From Cymbomonas tetramitiformis (Eukaryota > Chlorophyta > Pyramimonadophyceae > Pyramimonadales > Pyramimonadaceae): a DNA stretch of 28,686 nt. Below, piece after piece: positions 9,368-17,603 of the stretch (position 1 is the stretch's first letter; each line of letters starts with the position of its first letter). The stretch is from assembly GCA_001247695.2 (NCBI GenBank), contig LGRX02034305.1, forward strand, positions 1 to 28,686, given 5' to 3'. The position numbers were made by a program, and so were the translations under genes. The notes beneath the pieces were generated by a model. The model did no database searches and had not been told where the DNA came from. It saw only the letters and a program-made list of their open reading frames with translations.

Positions 9368-12300
9368 TCAGCCACTTTCAAAGTGGTCTACAAAGTTGCA
9401 GAGTTCACCAGAGTTGAAGAAGTTGTCAGTGTCAAAGATGTTCAACCAGAACCAGAGTCCAGAAGTCATAATCCAGAACCAGAGTCCAGAGACCAGTGTC
9501 CAGAACCAGAAGCCAGAACCACAATCCAGAAGCCAAGACCAGAAACCAGAGGCAGGAGAAGACTCGTAGAGCAAAATTAGGAATTCCGAAAATTGAAAAT
9601 CAGAATTCAAACCCGCCGAAACCAAAGAAGGAAAAGGAATGCCGAAAGGAAGAGTGTACGGCAAGGCAGACAGACTGTTGGCAGTCACCCCAGTGGGATG
9701 TACCGCTGCGGTGAATTCAGGGTTTCGATCGAGCACCACCGAACCCTGAACCGCTGACACACATGCAAGACACATGAGTGCGGGCAGGGCTAGAGATGCA
9801 AAAGAGAAGACCCTCGGCAATGTCGCCACACCGACACGTGACCGTGTAGCCGGTGGGGCCGAGGGAATCTCGTCTCCGGAATAAGAAAAGCCGTCGGAGT
9901 CGCCGTCATCGTCGATCACGGAAAGCTCTCCCGTGTGAATCGGCTCGTGAACCGAGTCAATCGAGCACAACTTAAGGGAGGTGTCAGGGCATGTTGGCAT
10001 TACCCGGTCCATAAAGGAGACATGGAGCGGTTCCTCGAAAGGAGACCCGAAAGAAGCGGGGTCCGATGCCGAAACAGGGTATAGCCCCGTGTCGATCTCG
10101 TGATTGGCAGGTGGTGGCGCATCGCACACCACCTGCGGTACAGACAAAGTACCGATGTGCAGCGGTGGTTGCTTACCAGTGGCGGTAGCACCACCGACCT
10201 GTGCAGCCGTAGCCGCAGACCGCAGTGACTCAAGGACGCCCCGTGCATCCGAGAGCACACCCTCCATGCCGTCGCCCGAAGCACCATGACCCAAGCCCGC
10301 ATAGTGGGCACGTAATCCCACGTCGTGCCGCACCGGGTAGGTGAAGGGTTCAGGATCGGTACGCACCAGTGGCTGGTCGTGCTCGTGGCATAGGTCAGCG
10401 AATTCTTCGTCGTTCTCGTTGTCGAAGGCGGTTTGGAAGGCCGAAACCACCTCGTCCAAGTCCATGGCGGCATCACGTAGCTCAACATCGCACGAACCAC
10501 ACACCTCAGGGCAACGTGCAGTGTCGTGAAAGTGTCCAGGGCAGAGTGGGCACTCCTGTACGAAGGCCGAGGATGCGGAGTGAAACGAGATGCTCCTAGC
10601 ACCCTGCGTCCTAATACCTTGAGGCCAATTCCCGCCTTTCGGGAGTGGGGATGCTCCGAAGCGGTGCTTCCATCCCACGTGACGATTACGGCCGTGAAAT
10701 TTACCGTCGGTCCGACGGTTTCGCTCGTCACGCCACTTGGACGGTGGAAACCTCACACCACCGCCTCCATGCGGACGGTGAGAATCATTTCGTGGCGGCG
10801 GTGTGTCTCGTGCAATCTCGCGCTCGTCATGACGGAGGGAGGCAAGTAGGGCAGAGTGCCTATTCTACGAAAGGCGGGTTTACACACCGTAAGGACCCCT
10901 TACGGTGGGTTACCCAACCCTAAGTAAAACGATTATTTCAGCCCCTAAACTGACCCCCTGGTCATGTTCATGGTGGCAGGATGACTTTAGACACTCCCAA
11001 GAGGCATCCGCGAAGAATTATATCGGATGTATCCGGGTTTGTTAACCTGAAACCCCAAACCCAAACCGGCAAACCAATTATCGCATATAAATCGTGTCAT
11101 ATAGCGTAATAAACCGTCATACCACCCTCACTTCGCTTGACATTTTGAGGGTCAAGATGACCTCGAATGAAAATTTTGACAAGACACTGCAGAAAGAGCA
11201 GCTCGAGAACTTGACAACATGGGTCTCCAAATTTCCAAAGGGCCATCGAGGAAGGCCACATATCTACCAATATACAAAACTATGTGGTAACCCACCGTAA
11301 GCCTATATGATCGGAACCCGCTACACCCCCCCCCACTTCGCGAGCGCATTACACACATGGGGCACATCGCATCCATCCATAGTATGTTCCTCAGCTTTCA
11401 TCCAACTCATAAACTGTCTGAAAATCGATAGGTTTGACACCGTAGACCTCATAACGCCACCACTAGAGGCCGCCGAAAATTCCTCTTACGGCGGGTTAAC
11501 CCACCGTAAGATTAGTAGAATAGGCAAGAGGCCTCACCAATGATCCGAGCGAACTCCTCGAGGAAGCCCGAGACGTCACTCGGCTCCCCACCTGCGTAAG
11601 CCAATCCGAGAGGCGTGTGCGTCGGGATAGGCGCGGCTGCCTTGGGGCGGGTAGGAGGGCCATTAGTAGGGTTCGCACACCACCACACCTCTAGAATGTG
11701 AGTGTAAACTTCCTCGATGCTCACCTTCGCCAACTCAGTGTCCAGGCGAAGCGGGGTGATTACCTCCTTGTAAAATTCGGTGTCCAGTGCCGCCAGGAGC
11801 TGCCTCTTGGCGGCTTCGTCGTCCAGGGGACCCGCTCCGCTAGCCGCGATAGCCTTAACTCCTATGCTGTAATCTCCGTAGTAAACTACGGAAATTGATT
11901 ATCGATTTACACCCCAATAAACGCATATTTAGACCCCTTAGACACCCCCTGTCAAGGCATTCGATAGCTCAAATTGTAGCTAATGATGCCAAGAAGAACT
12001 TGGTTGCAAGCACGAACACGCATGCCTTGATATGTATCTTACAAAGTGACGGTGTAGCCGACCATGCTGTAGAAATTCCAAATGCCATAACAGCATAGGA
12101 GTTAAGACACTCGTCAAATTGGGCCACTAAAGGCTCTGGATCAACAGAGGACCCAAAAGAAATGCTTAAGAGCTCCTCGTGATGGCGGAGCGGCCGATGC
12201 CCAGGCGGCAGCAGCCGCTTGGTGATCTCAAGGAGGGCACGCTTACCGTCGCGCGGAGAGATCCGAGCCGAAGCGTCAACCCACCTTCGAGCTGGAGAGT

Positions 12301-12708
12301 GGGGCGTTGTCAAAGAGACCAACGCACGAAGTAAAATGTCGTTGAAGATCGGGTGAACCTCTTTGGTGACGTCCACGAGGTCAAAGATGTCCTCGTTGGC
12401 GGTGTCCTTGTTGACAAAAGATGCCTCCGAGGCAGTCACCAAGGAATCCCAAAGAAGTTGACGATGAGGTTCACTTCCGGAAAATGAGGACGCCTTAGTA
12501 CCTAAGGTGTCCTTTGCAACACGCTTAACGACGTCAGTGTCCCAGGATGATTGCAAAACGGCATTGCCGCGTGTCCTGTCAGCAGCAGCGAGTACAACTT
12601 TCGCTGACTGCGGGGTGCTCTTATAGCGAGCACCCACATTCCTACAAAAATAGAGTCTAGGCGCATTCTAGCGCCCATGGCCGGTGCACCAACAGAGGAT
12701 GAAGTCAT
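9368..12708 (-). CDS. gag: Copia-type Gag, interrupted by two DNA transposons
   Basis: Gag would form the retrotransposon's virus-like particle and package its RNA. The open frame from 12637 encodes a segment resembling copia Gag polypeptides (KRALLEITKRLLPPGHRPLR, then DPEPLVAQFDECL). It continues after the 243-bp insertion (AKRQLLAALDTEFYKEVITP) and again after the 670-bp insertion. It ends at 9368 with a 462-residue block carrying a CCHC zinc knuckle, CPLCPGHFHDTARC (C69, C72, H77, C82; nt 10552-10511). Beyond the knuckle come an acidic region, a hydrophobic stretch near residues 311-345, and a repeat-derived tail of Gly-Phe-Trp units. The start is uncertain. An ATG at 12708 (MTSSSVGAPAMGAR) is one frame away from the main block, so either a small frameshift or an intron ending TTTTTGTAG separates them. 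No Pol follows. Confidence 0.7.
9436..9560. repeat. Short-unit minisatellite (ccagaaccagagt-type)
   Basis: Degenerate copies of aaccagagtccagaa and relatives run through this stretch at variable spacing of about 18-30 bp. On the minus strand they encode the Gly-Phe-Trp-rich tail of the Gag reading frame, so that tail is probably an expanded repeat rather than a functional domain. Confidence 0.7.
10857..11526. mobile_element. 670-bp non-autonomous DNA transposon inside gag, AGAG duplication
   Basis: The 12-bp terminal inverted repeats are TGCCTATTCTAC at the left and GTAGAATAGGCA at the right. AGAG flanks both ends (10853-10856 and 11527-11530). Removing the element with one AGAG copy joins the Gag frame exactly (674 bp corrects the frame change). 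The interior repeats CTTACGGTGGGTTAACCC-like motifs in hairpins. ACCGTAAGG/CCTTACGGT pairs perfectly near 10881-10901, a near-perfect 26-bp palindrome lies at about 11487-11512, and a further copy lies near 11285-11300. No transposase is present. Confidence 0.8.
11859..12101. mobile_element. 243-bp MITE in gag with TTAA duplication
   Basis: The TIRs are CTCCTATGCTGT (11859-11870) and its exact reverse complement (12090-12101). TTAA flanks both ends (11855-11858 and 12102-12105). Removing the element with one TTAA restores the Gag codons DECLKAIAAS in frame. A perfect hairpin CCGTAGT-aa-ACTACGG lies at 11877-11892. TTAA targeting is typical of piggyBac-type elements, but these TIRs begin CTCC rather than CCC, so the family is tentative. 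Confidence 0.8.
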
Positions 12709-13084
12709 CAGAATAAATTCCTACAGGAGGGGGGTTGGGGAAAAGGCGAGGTGCAAATTGTGAGGTGGCGGACGACGGTAATGCAGTCGCGGAGTAAGGA
12801 GAAGATGGGGTCGAACAAAATCAACGAAGTCGAATACGCGACGGCCAAGGAGATGTTGACAGGGGTGATCAAGCCAAGTCTAAAACAAAATCCAACGCGG
12901 ACACTCGAAGAAGTCGCCGAAAGTCCCAATCCGAAATCTCACCGCAACATAGCGCAAACCGCACGCCCTAAAGTGGCCAATTCAACACCTCGCGAGGCCC
13001 CAACGCCCCGCCAAGCAAGCCGGAAAAGCTTAGCCACCCATGGCAAAGTCAGCAGTGAGAAAAGCGGGGTAACACCCCATAACC
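12709..13084. other. Untranslated leader of the copia-like element with an antisense open frame
   Basis: Between the primer site and gag nothing is recognised on the coding (minus) strand. On the plus strand a frame of 112 codons (12751-13089) has a natural-looking Lys/Glu/Asn-rich composition (KMGSNKINEVEYATAKEMLT). It has no known relative and runs antisense into the LTR. I do not call it a gene. Confidence 0.35.
13076..13084 (-). promoter_or_regulatory. Primer-binding site, half-tRNA type (GGTTATGGG)
   Basis: Directly next to the 5' LTR on the minus strand is GGTTATGGG. This is complementary to CCCATAACC in the anticodon arm of eukaryotic initiator tRNA-Met. Drosophila copia and yeast Ty5 prime this way, with a cleaved initiator tRNA. 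The position fixes the element's orientation and supports the copia assignment. Confidence 0.65.
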
Positions 13085-13313
13085 TGTGAGATATAATATA
13101 CCGTATTATATCGGGTGGTCACTGAATAGTTTATCATACAAGTGTAAAATGGTTATAAGAGTTAAACGAATATAAGCCGTCTGTGACCTAGGTATCTGTC
13201 ACCTAGTACTGTACGAGTACTGGTACAGCTAACGGGAGTCAGAGTAAGGTATGACCTACGGGTCACTGAATCCAGCACGGACACCATTGCCGCGTGACTG
13301 CTTACTCGCTACA
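13085..13313 (-). repeat. 5' LTR of the copia-like element (minus sense)
   Basis: It starts TGTAGCGAG on the minus strand and ends CTCACA beside the primer site. It is closely similar to 8964-9196, with a few substitutions and indels. This implies some age since insertion or an exchange between copies. Confidence 0.8.
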
Positions 13314-13532
13314 GTACTCGTTCTTCGTTGACCCATCCCAATCCGCAATTGCATCGTAAAATTCTTCAGCTACGCAATGTCTTCAACGTTCCTCCGCCTC
13401 ATGGGGCGAAAGGTGTTGTGACTGTTGTGATACAGTAATCACTCACCGTTAAGGAAACTCGACGTCGTTAAGGAAACAGCCAGCGTTTCGAGGGGGGGTG
13501 CCCAACTCGATGAGAAAGGCTGGCTGGATTTT
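13314..13532. other. Spacer between two LTR elements with a small hairpin
   Basis: No gene. CAGCCAGCGTTTC (13478 on) pairs imperfectly with GAAAGGCTGGCTGG ending at about 13527, abutting the next element. Confidence 0.4.
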
Positions 13533-13725
13533 TAATGGAGAACCTGAAATATGTCTGTGATATATATTCAGGTTGGACTCCAAAAAAACAGTCGGGCACT
13601 CGCAGATACACACGAAGACTAAGATGAGATAATAAAATAACTTAGGTGTTTTATTATCGGACGGAACTGGCGGCAGGCAAGATGCAAGTGACACTACACG
13701 GCGAGGGGTGAAACAGGAAGAGACA
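13533..13725 (-). repeat. 3' LTR of the second LTR element
   Basis: It shares with 14973-15168 a run from taatggagaacctgaaatat through gaaacaggaaga with only a few substitutions near its right end (gaactggcggcaggcaag versus gactgacagcatgcaag). Its terminus reads TGTCTC instead of TGTTACATC, which fits a small deletion. Confidence 0.8.
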
Positions 13726-14083
13726 GTCACCCCCATTTTAGGGGGGGGGCGAAAGTTTGTCTCCCCATGACACCACCTCACCCGGAAGGTGTGAGGTGCC
13801 ACGATGCCAACTTGCCAGGCCAGGCCTAACATCCTACGGCAAGCACAAAGGCGAAACCCTAAGGAAACATACATCTTGTGAGACCCAAAGGGGTCTTTTT
13901 CAACCCAACTAGTGTGGCTCCGCCTGCGTTGGTCTCTAGATGCGTGCTCTAGGGGCTTACGCCCATGCATGTGTTGCGGGGATAAGCTACAGGCCAGCCG
14001 GCAATCCTAGGCTCTAGCGGTCGAGGGTGGACGGCGGCGTAGCTCTCGATGGTGGATGAAGTCGAGCGCCGCCACGGATGCGG

Positions 14084-14650
14084 TCAACCAACGCCCACGC
14101 GGTGCGGGGCGAGGGTGGGCGGCACCACCAGAGCGCGTGCGGTGACGCGGGCACTCTGAGAGAGGCGAAGGTGGAAGATGAGGTGTGCCTCCACTCCGCC
14201 GCACACAAGTGCGAAAGCAGAGAGGAAACGCGATGGGATGAGGGCTGCAGCACCACCAAACACCACCATGCAGTGGCCAAGGGGCACGCAGGGTGGAGGG
14301 GAGAGTGGAGGATGTTGTGGGGTGAGCTCGTAGTGGTCAAAGCTCATGTCGACGATGGGTTTGATGGACTCGACCTTGGTGTCTGGTGCATAATAAGCAC
14401 CACCAGACACCACCAGACCATAGTCCGTGGTAAAAAGCTGCCGATGCGCTCGAAGGGACGCAAGGGCATCCCGAACAGCGGCCATGCGAGCACGTTGGAG
14501 CTCAACAAACATGGCCGACAGCAGGCTGCAGAACTCTGCGGACCAAAAGATAGGGTTCTCAAGTGGAGAGATAACGTTTTGAAAAGTCAACCGAATCCAG
14601 CGATGGAAGGGTCAATTCAGGGTAGATTTTCGCGGGGAACACGGCGGTGA
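14084..14650 (-). CDS. Degenerate coding block of the second LTR element
   Basis: The minus strand encodes KIYPELTLPSLDSVDFSKRY, then stops after one shifted base. It continues in the next frame as ENPIFWSAEFCSLLSAMFVELQR and on to YYAPDTKVESIKPIVDMSFD. Both halves have natural composition, so a single indel near 14575 probably broke one gene. The position right after the primer site suggests a Gag. No zinc knuckle, protease or polymerase motif is visible and the family is not recognised. After about 14330 the reading becomes Pro/Ala-rich and doubtful. Confidence 0.4.
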
Positions 14651-14717
14651 GGTCAAAAACGTCGTGCGGTAAGCCAATTTTCCGGCAGCAGAGGTGCTGC
14701 TGGCCAGAGTGTTGAAG

Positions 14718-14897
14718 GCGTAGATGTCGGTACTAGGTTGATGTCGGTACTAAAAATGTCGGTACTAAAAGATGTCGGGACTAAGGGTGACCTTTGCGAA
14801 GGCAAAGAGGTCGATGTCGGCAGTAAAGTGTCGGAAGATATCGGTACTAGGTTGATGTCGGTACTAAAAATGTCGGTACTAAAAGATGTCGGGTAGA
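14718..14897. repeat. Nested short repeats (atgtcggtacta units)
   Basis: Units of atgtcggtactaaaa and variants recur every 15-17 bp. A block of about 55 bp beginning tcggtactaggttgatgtcg is present twice, at 14727 and 14841 (114 bp apart). On the minus strand one frame reads repeated Asp-Ile-Phe-Ser-Thr, so it may be a repeat at the N-terminus of the element's protein. Confidence 0.75.
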
Positions 14898-14959
14898 ATC
14901 ACAGGGCGTGAAGCGATCTTGTCAACGAGTCAACGAGGTACGTAAAAATAAGCGTGTAA

Positions 14960-14972
14960 GGGCACCATAACC
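14960..14972 (-). promoter_or_regulatory. Probable primer-binding site of the second LTR element
   Basis: GGTTATGGTGCCC lies on the minus strand directly beside the 5' LTR. The first eight bases match the initiator tRNA-Met anticodon-arm complement, as in the neighbouring copia-like element. Confidence 0.55.
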
Positions 14973-15168
14973 TAATGGAGAACCTGAAATATGTCTGTGA
15001 TATATATTCAGGTTGGACTCCAAAAAAACAGTCGGGCACTCGCAGATACACACGAAGACTAAGATGAGATAATAAAATAACTTAGGTGTTTTATTATCGG
15101 ACGGGACTGACAGCATGCAAGATGCAAGTGACACTACACGGCGAGGGGTGAAACAGGAAGATGTAACA
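14973..15168 (-). repeat. 5' LTR of the second LTR element
   Basis: On the minus strand it runs from TGTTACATCTTCCTGTTTC to GGTTCTCCATTA. The 3' terminus is TA rather than the usual CA, so the inner boundary may be off by a few bases. Confidence 0.75.
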
Positions 15169-15774
15169 AACGCCGGCTTCCCATGGTACCGCGCCGGGTT
15201 TGTCCAGCTAGTGACAGACGTGACAGATATGACAAGTATGACAGGTCTCGCGCTGGATGACTGCTGGAGGGGAACAGACTTGGTAAAGGAGATATGGTCA
15301 TTGTCAGATGACCGCGAAGTGATAAGAGGATATGACAGTTACAAGTTTGCCACTGACGTGTCAGTCAGAATACGGCAAACGGTAACATTGTTAAAGCTGG
15401 CATAGAATAATGACTTTCTATTGGCTAGATGAAGATTTCAGGGCGGAAGCCTGTTACAGATTTTGCAGATGTGACAATGACTCGAGATATAAGTAAGCTC
15501 TGACCGTAGGTCAGAACTAGAGGACTCATTATTGTTTTGCCTTCGCAAGTGCTAGGTGGCTGTTCGCGTGCCAGTGCTAGACCGCTAAGACAGTTCTGCT
15601 CACAGTTTTGTACAATAATTCGTACCGTTTTGGTTATTATGCTGGCCTTTTGATGAATATATTTTACTGCTGTTTTTATCTTTTTACAAAACAATAATGT
15701 CCTGCGCGGAGCGGCTTTTTATTTCAGTGCCAATTCAGAAGTAGAGACCCTTTGGCGACAAGCTCACAGCAGTC
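15169..15774. other. Spacer, no gene confirmed
   Basis: A plus-strand frame continues to 15405 (LDDCWRGTDLVKEIWSLSDD), but it begins inside the LTR and has no known relative. tgacag-rich short repeats occur at 15210-15245. A perfect hairpin TCTGACC-gta-GGTCAGA lies near 15506. Confidence 0.3.
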
Positions 15775-16720
15775 GTGGTAACAGCAGATTCGGGAGACAG
15801 GCGACTTCAGGGACACCCACGGTGTACTGGCGGACCCTCTTTCCTTTTTATATTTGGCGGTGCTCACACGGAAAAAGGCTCCCAGTGGCGGCGGCGGCGG
15901 ATCAGCACTGAATTACTACTTAATTTGTGGTCTTTTATTATCTTGCAATATCCTCAGCTTGACTACCTTGTTCAACAGCGAATCCAGGGGCACCCACGGT
16001 GCACTGGCCTAACTGTAAACAAGTGTGCGTCACTAAGAGCTAATTAGCGACGGCATCAGCTTGGACACCGACAGCGACGGGGCGAATCAGCAGTGCATGA
16101 CCACCTTTATGAGTAGTTCCTATCCTGCGGTCCCTCTAGTTGACCACCTTGTCCAAACGGTGAATCCAGGGACACCCCCGGTGTACTGGCCTAACTTGTA
16201 GGCAAGTGTGCGACCTAGAAGCTAATTAGCAGCGGCATCTGCCTGGGCTGACTAATTAGAAGTGGATCAGCAGTGAATCACTACCTGAATGAGTGGTCTT
16301 TTATCCTGCGGCTCCCCTGACGGTACCACCTTGTCTGACGGCGAATCCAGGGACACCCACGGTGTACTGGCCTAAGCTTGAAGCAGGAGTGTCTCCAGAA
16401 GAGAATTAACAACGGCATCAGCCCTGAAGGCAGCGAGTGGGTCAACTTTATATATTACTTACTGTTCTGGCAACAATATTTGGTGAATTCAGGCGTGATC
16501 TACGCACTGGCTCAGCTTGGAGTACTGTTGGTTATTTTTAGAATACCTGCGGATTAACCGCTGACACTCCCTTAGCCCTCTTGCGGCTCTTGGCAACTTG
16601 TGACCCTCGGTGAGGCCCCTATGACACCGGCTACCTTCTTGATGAGCAGTGGCGTTGCGAATCCAGGGGTGCTCAGCACACTGGCTTAGCCTTTGGCCCT
16701 GCATAGCAACCTACACTCTT
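15775..16720. repeat. ~180-bp satellite, six diverged monomers
   Basis: The block aatccagggacacccacggt followed by gtactggcctaa recurs with its start at 15804 (variant), 15981, 16163, 16343, 16486 (variant) and 16660 (variant). Spacings are 177, 182, 180, 143 and 174 bp. Within monomers, gctaattagc, ggcatcagc, gaccaccttgtc and agtggtcttttatcctgcgg also repeat in order. Monomers differ by many substitutions, so the array is old or never homogenised. Confidence 0.85.
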
Positions 16721-16959
16721 GGTTATCTGTGTGCCAGGGGCACTACGACAGATGCTCGGAAATATGTTTTTGATTGAACGTGCAAAGGTACACAATTCGG
16801 ATTTTATAATATACTGGATCAGGGCCAGATTGAGGTACAAACGATAATTCGGTTCCGAGTTCTGAAGGCTAAACACTTCTCAAGTGCTCCACTTATTCAC
16901 TCGTCACTCAGGTTGCAGGGTCAACCACTCGAGAGCCGATGTCACACTTCGGCTCAACG

Positions 16960-17380
16960 TTCAATTCCCGATCCGATCTCATTTCTAATTCCGATTCGTC
17001 ATTCTCGATTCAGATGCTATATCGACAGACTGACACGATGACTGCCCCACAGTACTGTCATACTACTGTACTGTCATACTGTCATAGTGTCATAGTGCCA
17101 TAGTGTCATACTGTCATAGCCCCGACATCTGATATTCGATTTCATTGTCTTTTCAACCCCGATGCGAATCTGACCATTCTTCGAGGGTCTGACTGAGTGC
17201 CACGATGACACCCCCCACAGTACTGTCATACTACTATAGTGTCATAGTGTCATAGTGTCATAGTGTCATACTGTCATACCCCGGACATCTGGTATTCATT
17301 CTCATCGTGATTTCAAGCCCAATTTCACTGTCATCGTGCCAATCCCAGATTACCCCCGATGACACACATATAGACGCATA
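16960..17380. repeat. ~168-bp tandem repeat with an 8-bp microsatellite core
   Basis: acagtactgtcatactact occurs at 17049 and 17217 (168 bp apart), each time followed by an array of 8-bp tgtcatag/tgtcatac units and then gacatctgatattc or gacatctggtattc. A third diverged half-copy lies to the left (from about 16960). If the Ty3/gypsy 3' LTR starts at 17413, this repeat lies within that LTR. Confidence 0.8.
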
Positions 17381-17414
17381 GGCATATCGGCTCACGCTGT
17401 GCCTCCGGGCACAA

Positions 17415-17430
17415 CTCTCCCCCCCCCTTA
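17415..17430 (-). promoter_or_regulatory. Polypurine tract and start of the 3' LTR
   Basis: The minus strand reads TAA, nine G, then AGAG, immediately followed by TTGTGCCCGG. This is the usual arrangement of a plus-strand primer tract and LTR start in Ty3/gypsy elements. The LTR would begin at about 17413 and extend left through the 168-bp repeats. Its end cannot be set because no second LTR is present for comparison. Confidence 0.6.
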
Positions 17431-17477
17431 GGAGTGGTCTACCTCCTGGGATCACTCCGCTAAGGTACCTATCTAAG

Positions 17478-17543
17478 TTCCAGTTCTTAGGTTTTCTGGT
17501 TCCTTTCTGTTTCCAGTTCTTAGGTTCTCTGGTTCCTCTTCGA
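17478..17543. repeat. 33-bp direct duplication in the element's 3' untranslated region
   Basis: ttccagttcttaggtt followed by ttctggttcctttctg occurs at 17478 and again at 17511 with minor changes. It lies between the pol stop codon and the polypurine tract. Confidence 0.8.
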
Positions 17544-17603
17544 GCACAACTTGCCTGCCGCTACCAGGGCACCACTTTCACGAAGGAGGGTACCGCTTGG
17601 AAT

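Larger units (their letters stand above)
8964..13313 (-). mobile_element. Gag-only Ty1/copia-like LTR retrotransposon
   Basis: Two direct repeats of about 230 bp (8964-9196 and 13085-13313) flank an internal region whose only clear product, on the minus strand, is a copia-type Gag with a CCHC knuckle. Just inside the right LTR the minus strand reads GGTTATGGG, a half-tRNA primer site. No protease, integrase, reverse transcriptase or RNase H is visible, so the element must depend on another copy for mobility. Two DNA transposons (10857-11526 and 11859-12101) have inserted into gag. The sequences outside the LTRs (cggac and gtact) do not form a target-site duplication. No polypurine tract is obvious next to the left LTR, which weakens the boundary call there. 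Confidence 0.75.
13533..15168 (-). mobile_element. Second, short LTR element (~1.64 kb)
   Basis: Direct repeats 13533-13725 and 14973-15168 (about 195 bp) are identical over nearly all their length. On the minus strand they start TGTTACATCTTCC (right copy) or TGTCTCTTCC (left copy). Just inside the right copy the minus strand reads GGTTATGGTGCCC, close to the initiator-tRNA half-site of the neighbouring element. Inside the left copy AAAATGGGGGTGAC resembles a polypurine tract. The interior is only about 1.25 kb and holds a broken coding block, so the element is non-autonomous. No target-site duplication is visible (atttt versus aacgc). Confidence 0.65.

Noticed and set aside
9186..9569. Plus-strand Gln/Asn/Pro-rich open frame
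   Set aside because: It is the antisense reading of the ccagaaccagagt repeat and begins inside the LTR.
15115..15405. Plus-strand open frame of 96 codons
   Set aside because: It starts inside an LTR and crosses into the flank with no recognised motif. Kept only as a note.
15775..16720. CRISPR array
   Set aside because: Repeats of about 180 bp with divergent copies and no short identical repeats with unique spacers. The context is eukaryotic.
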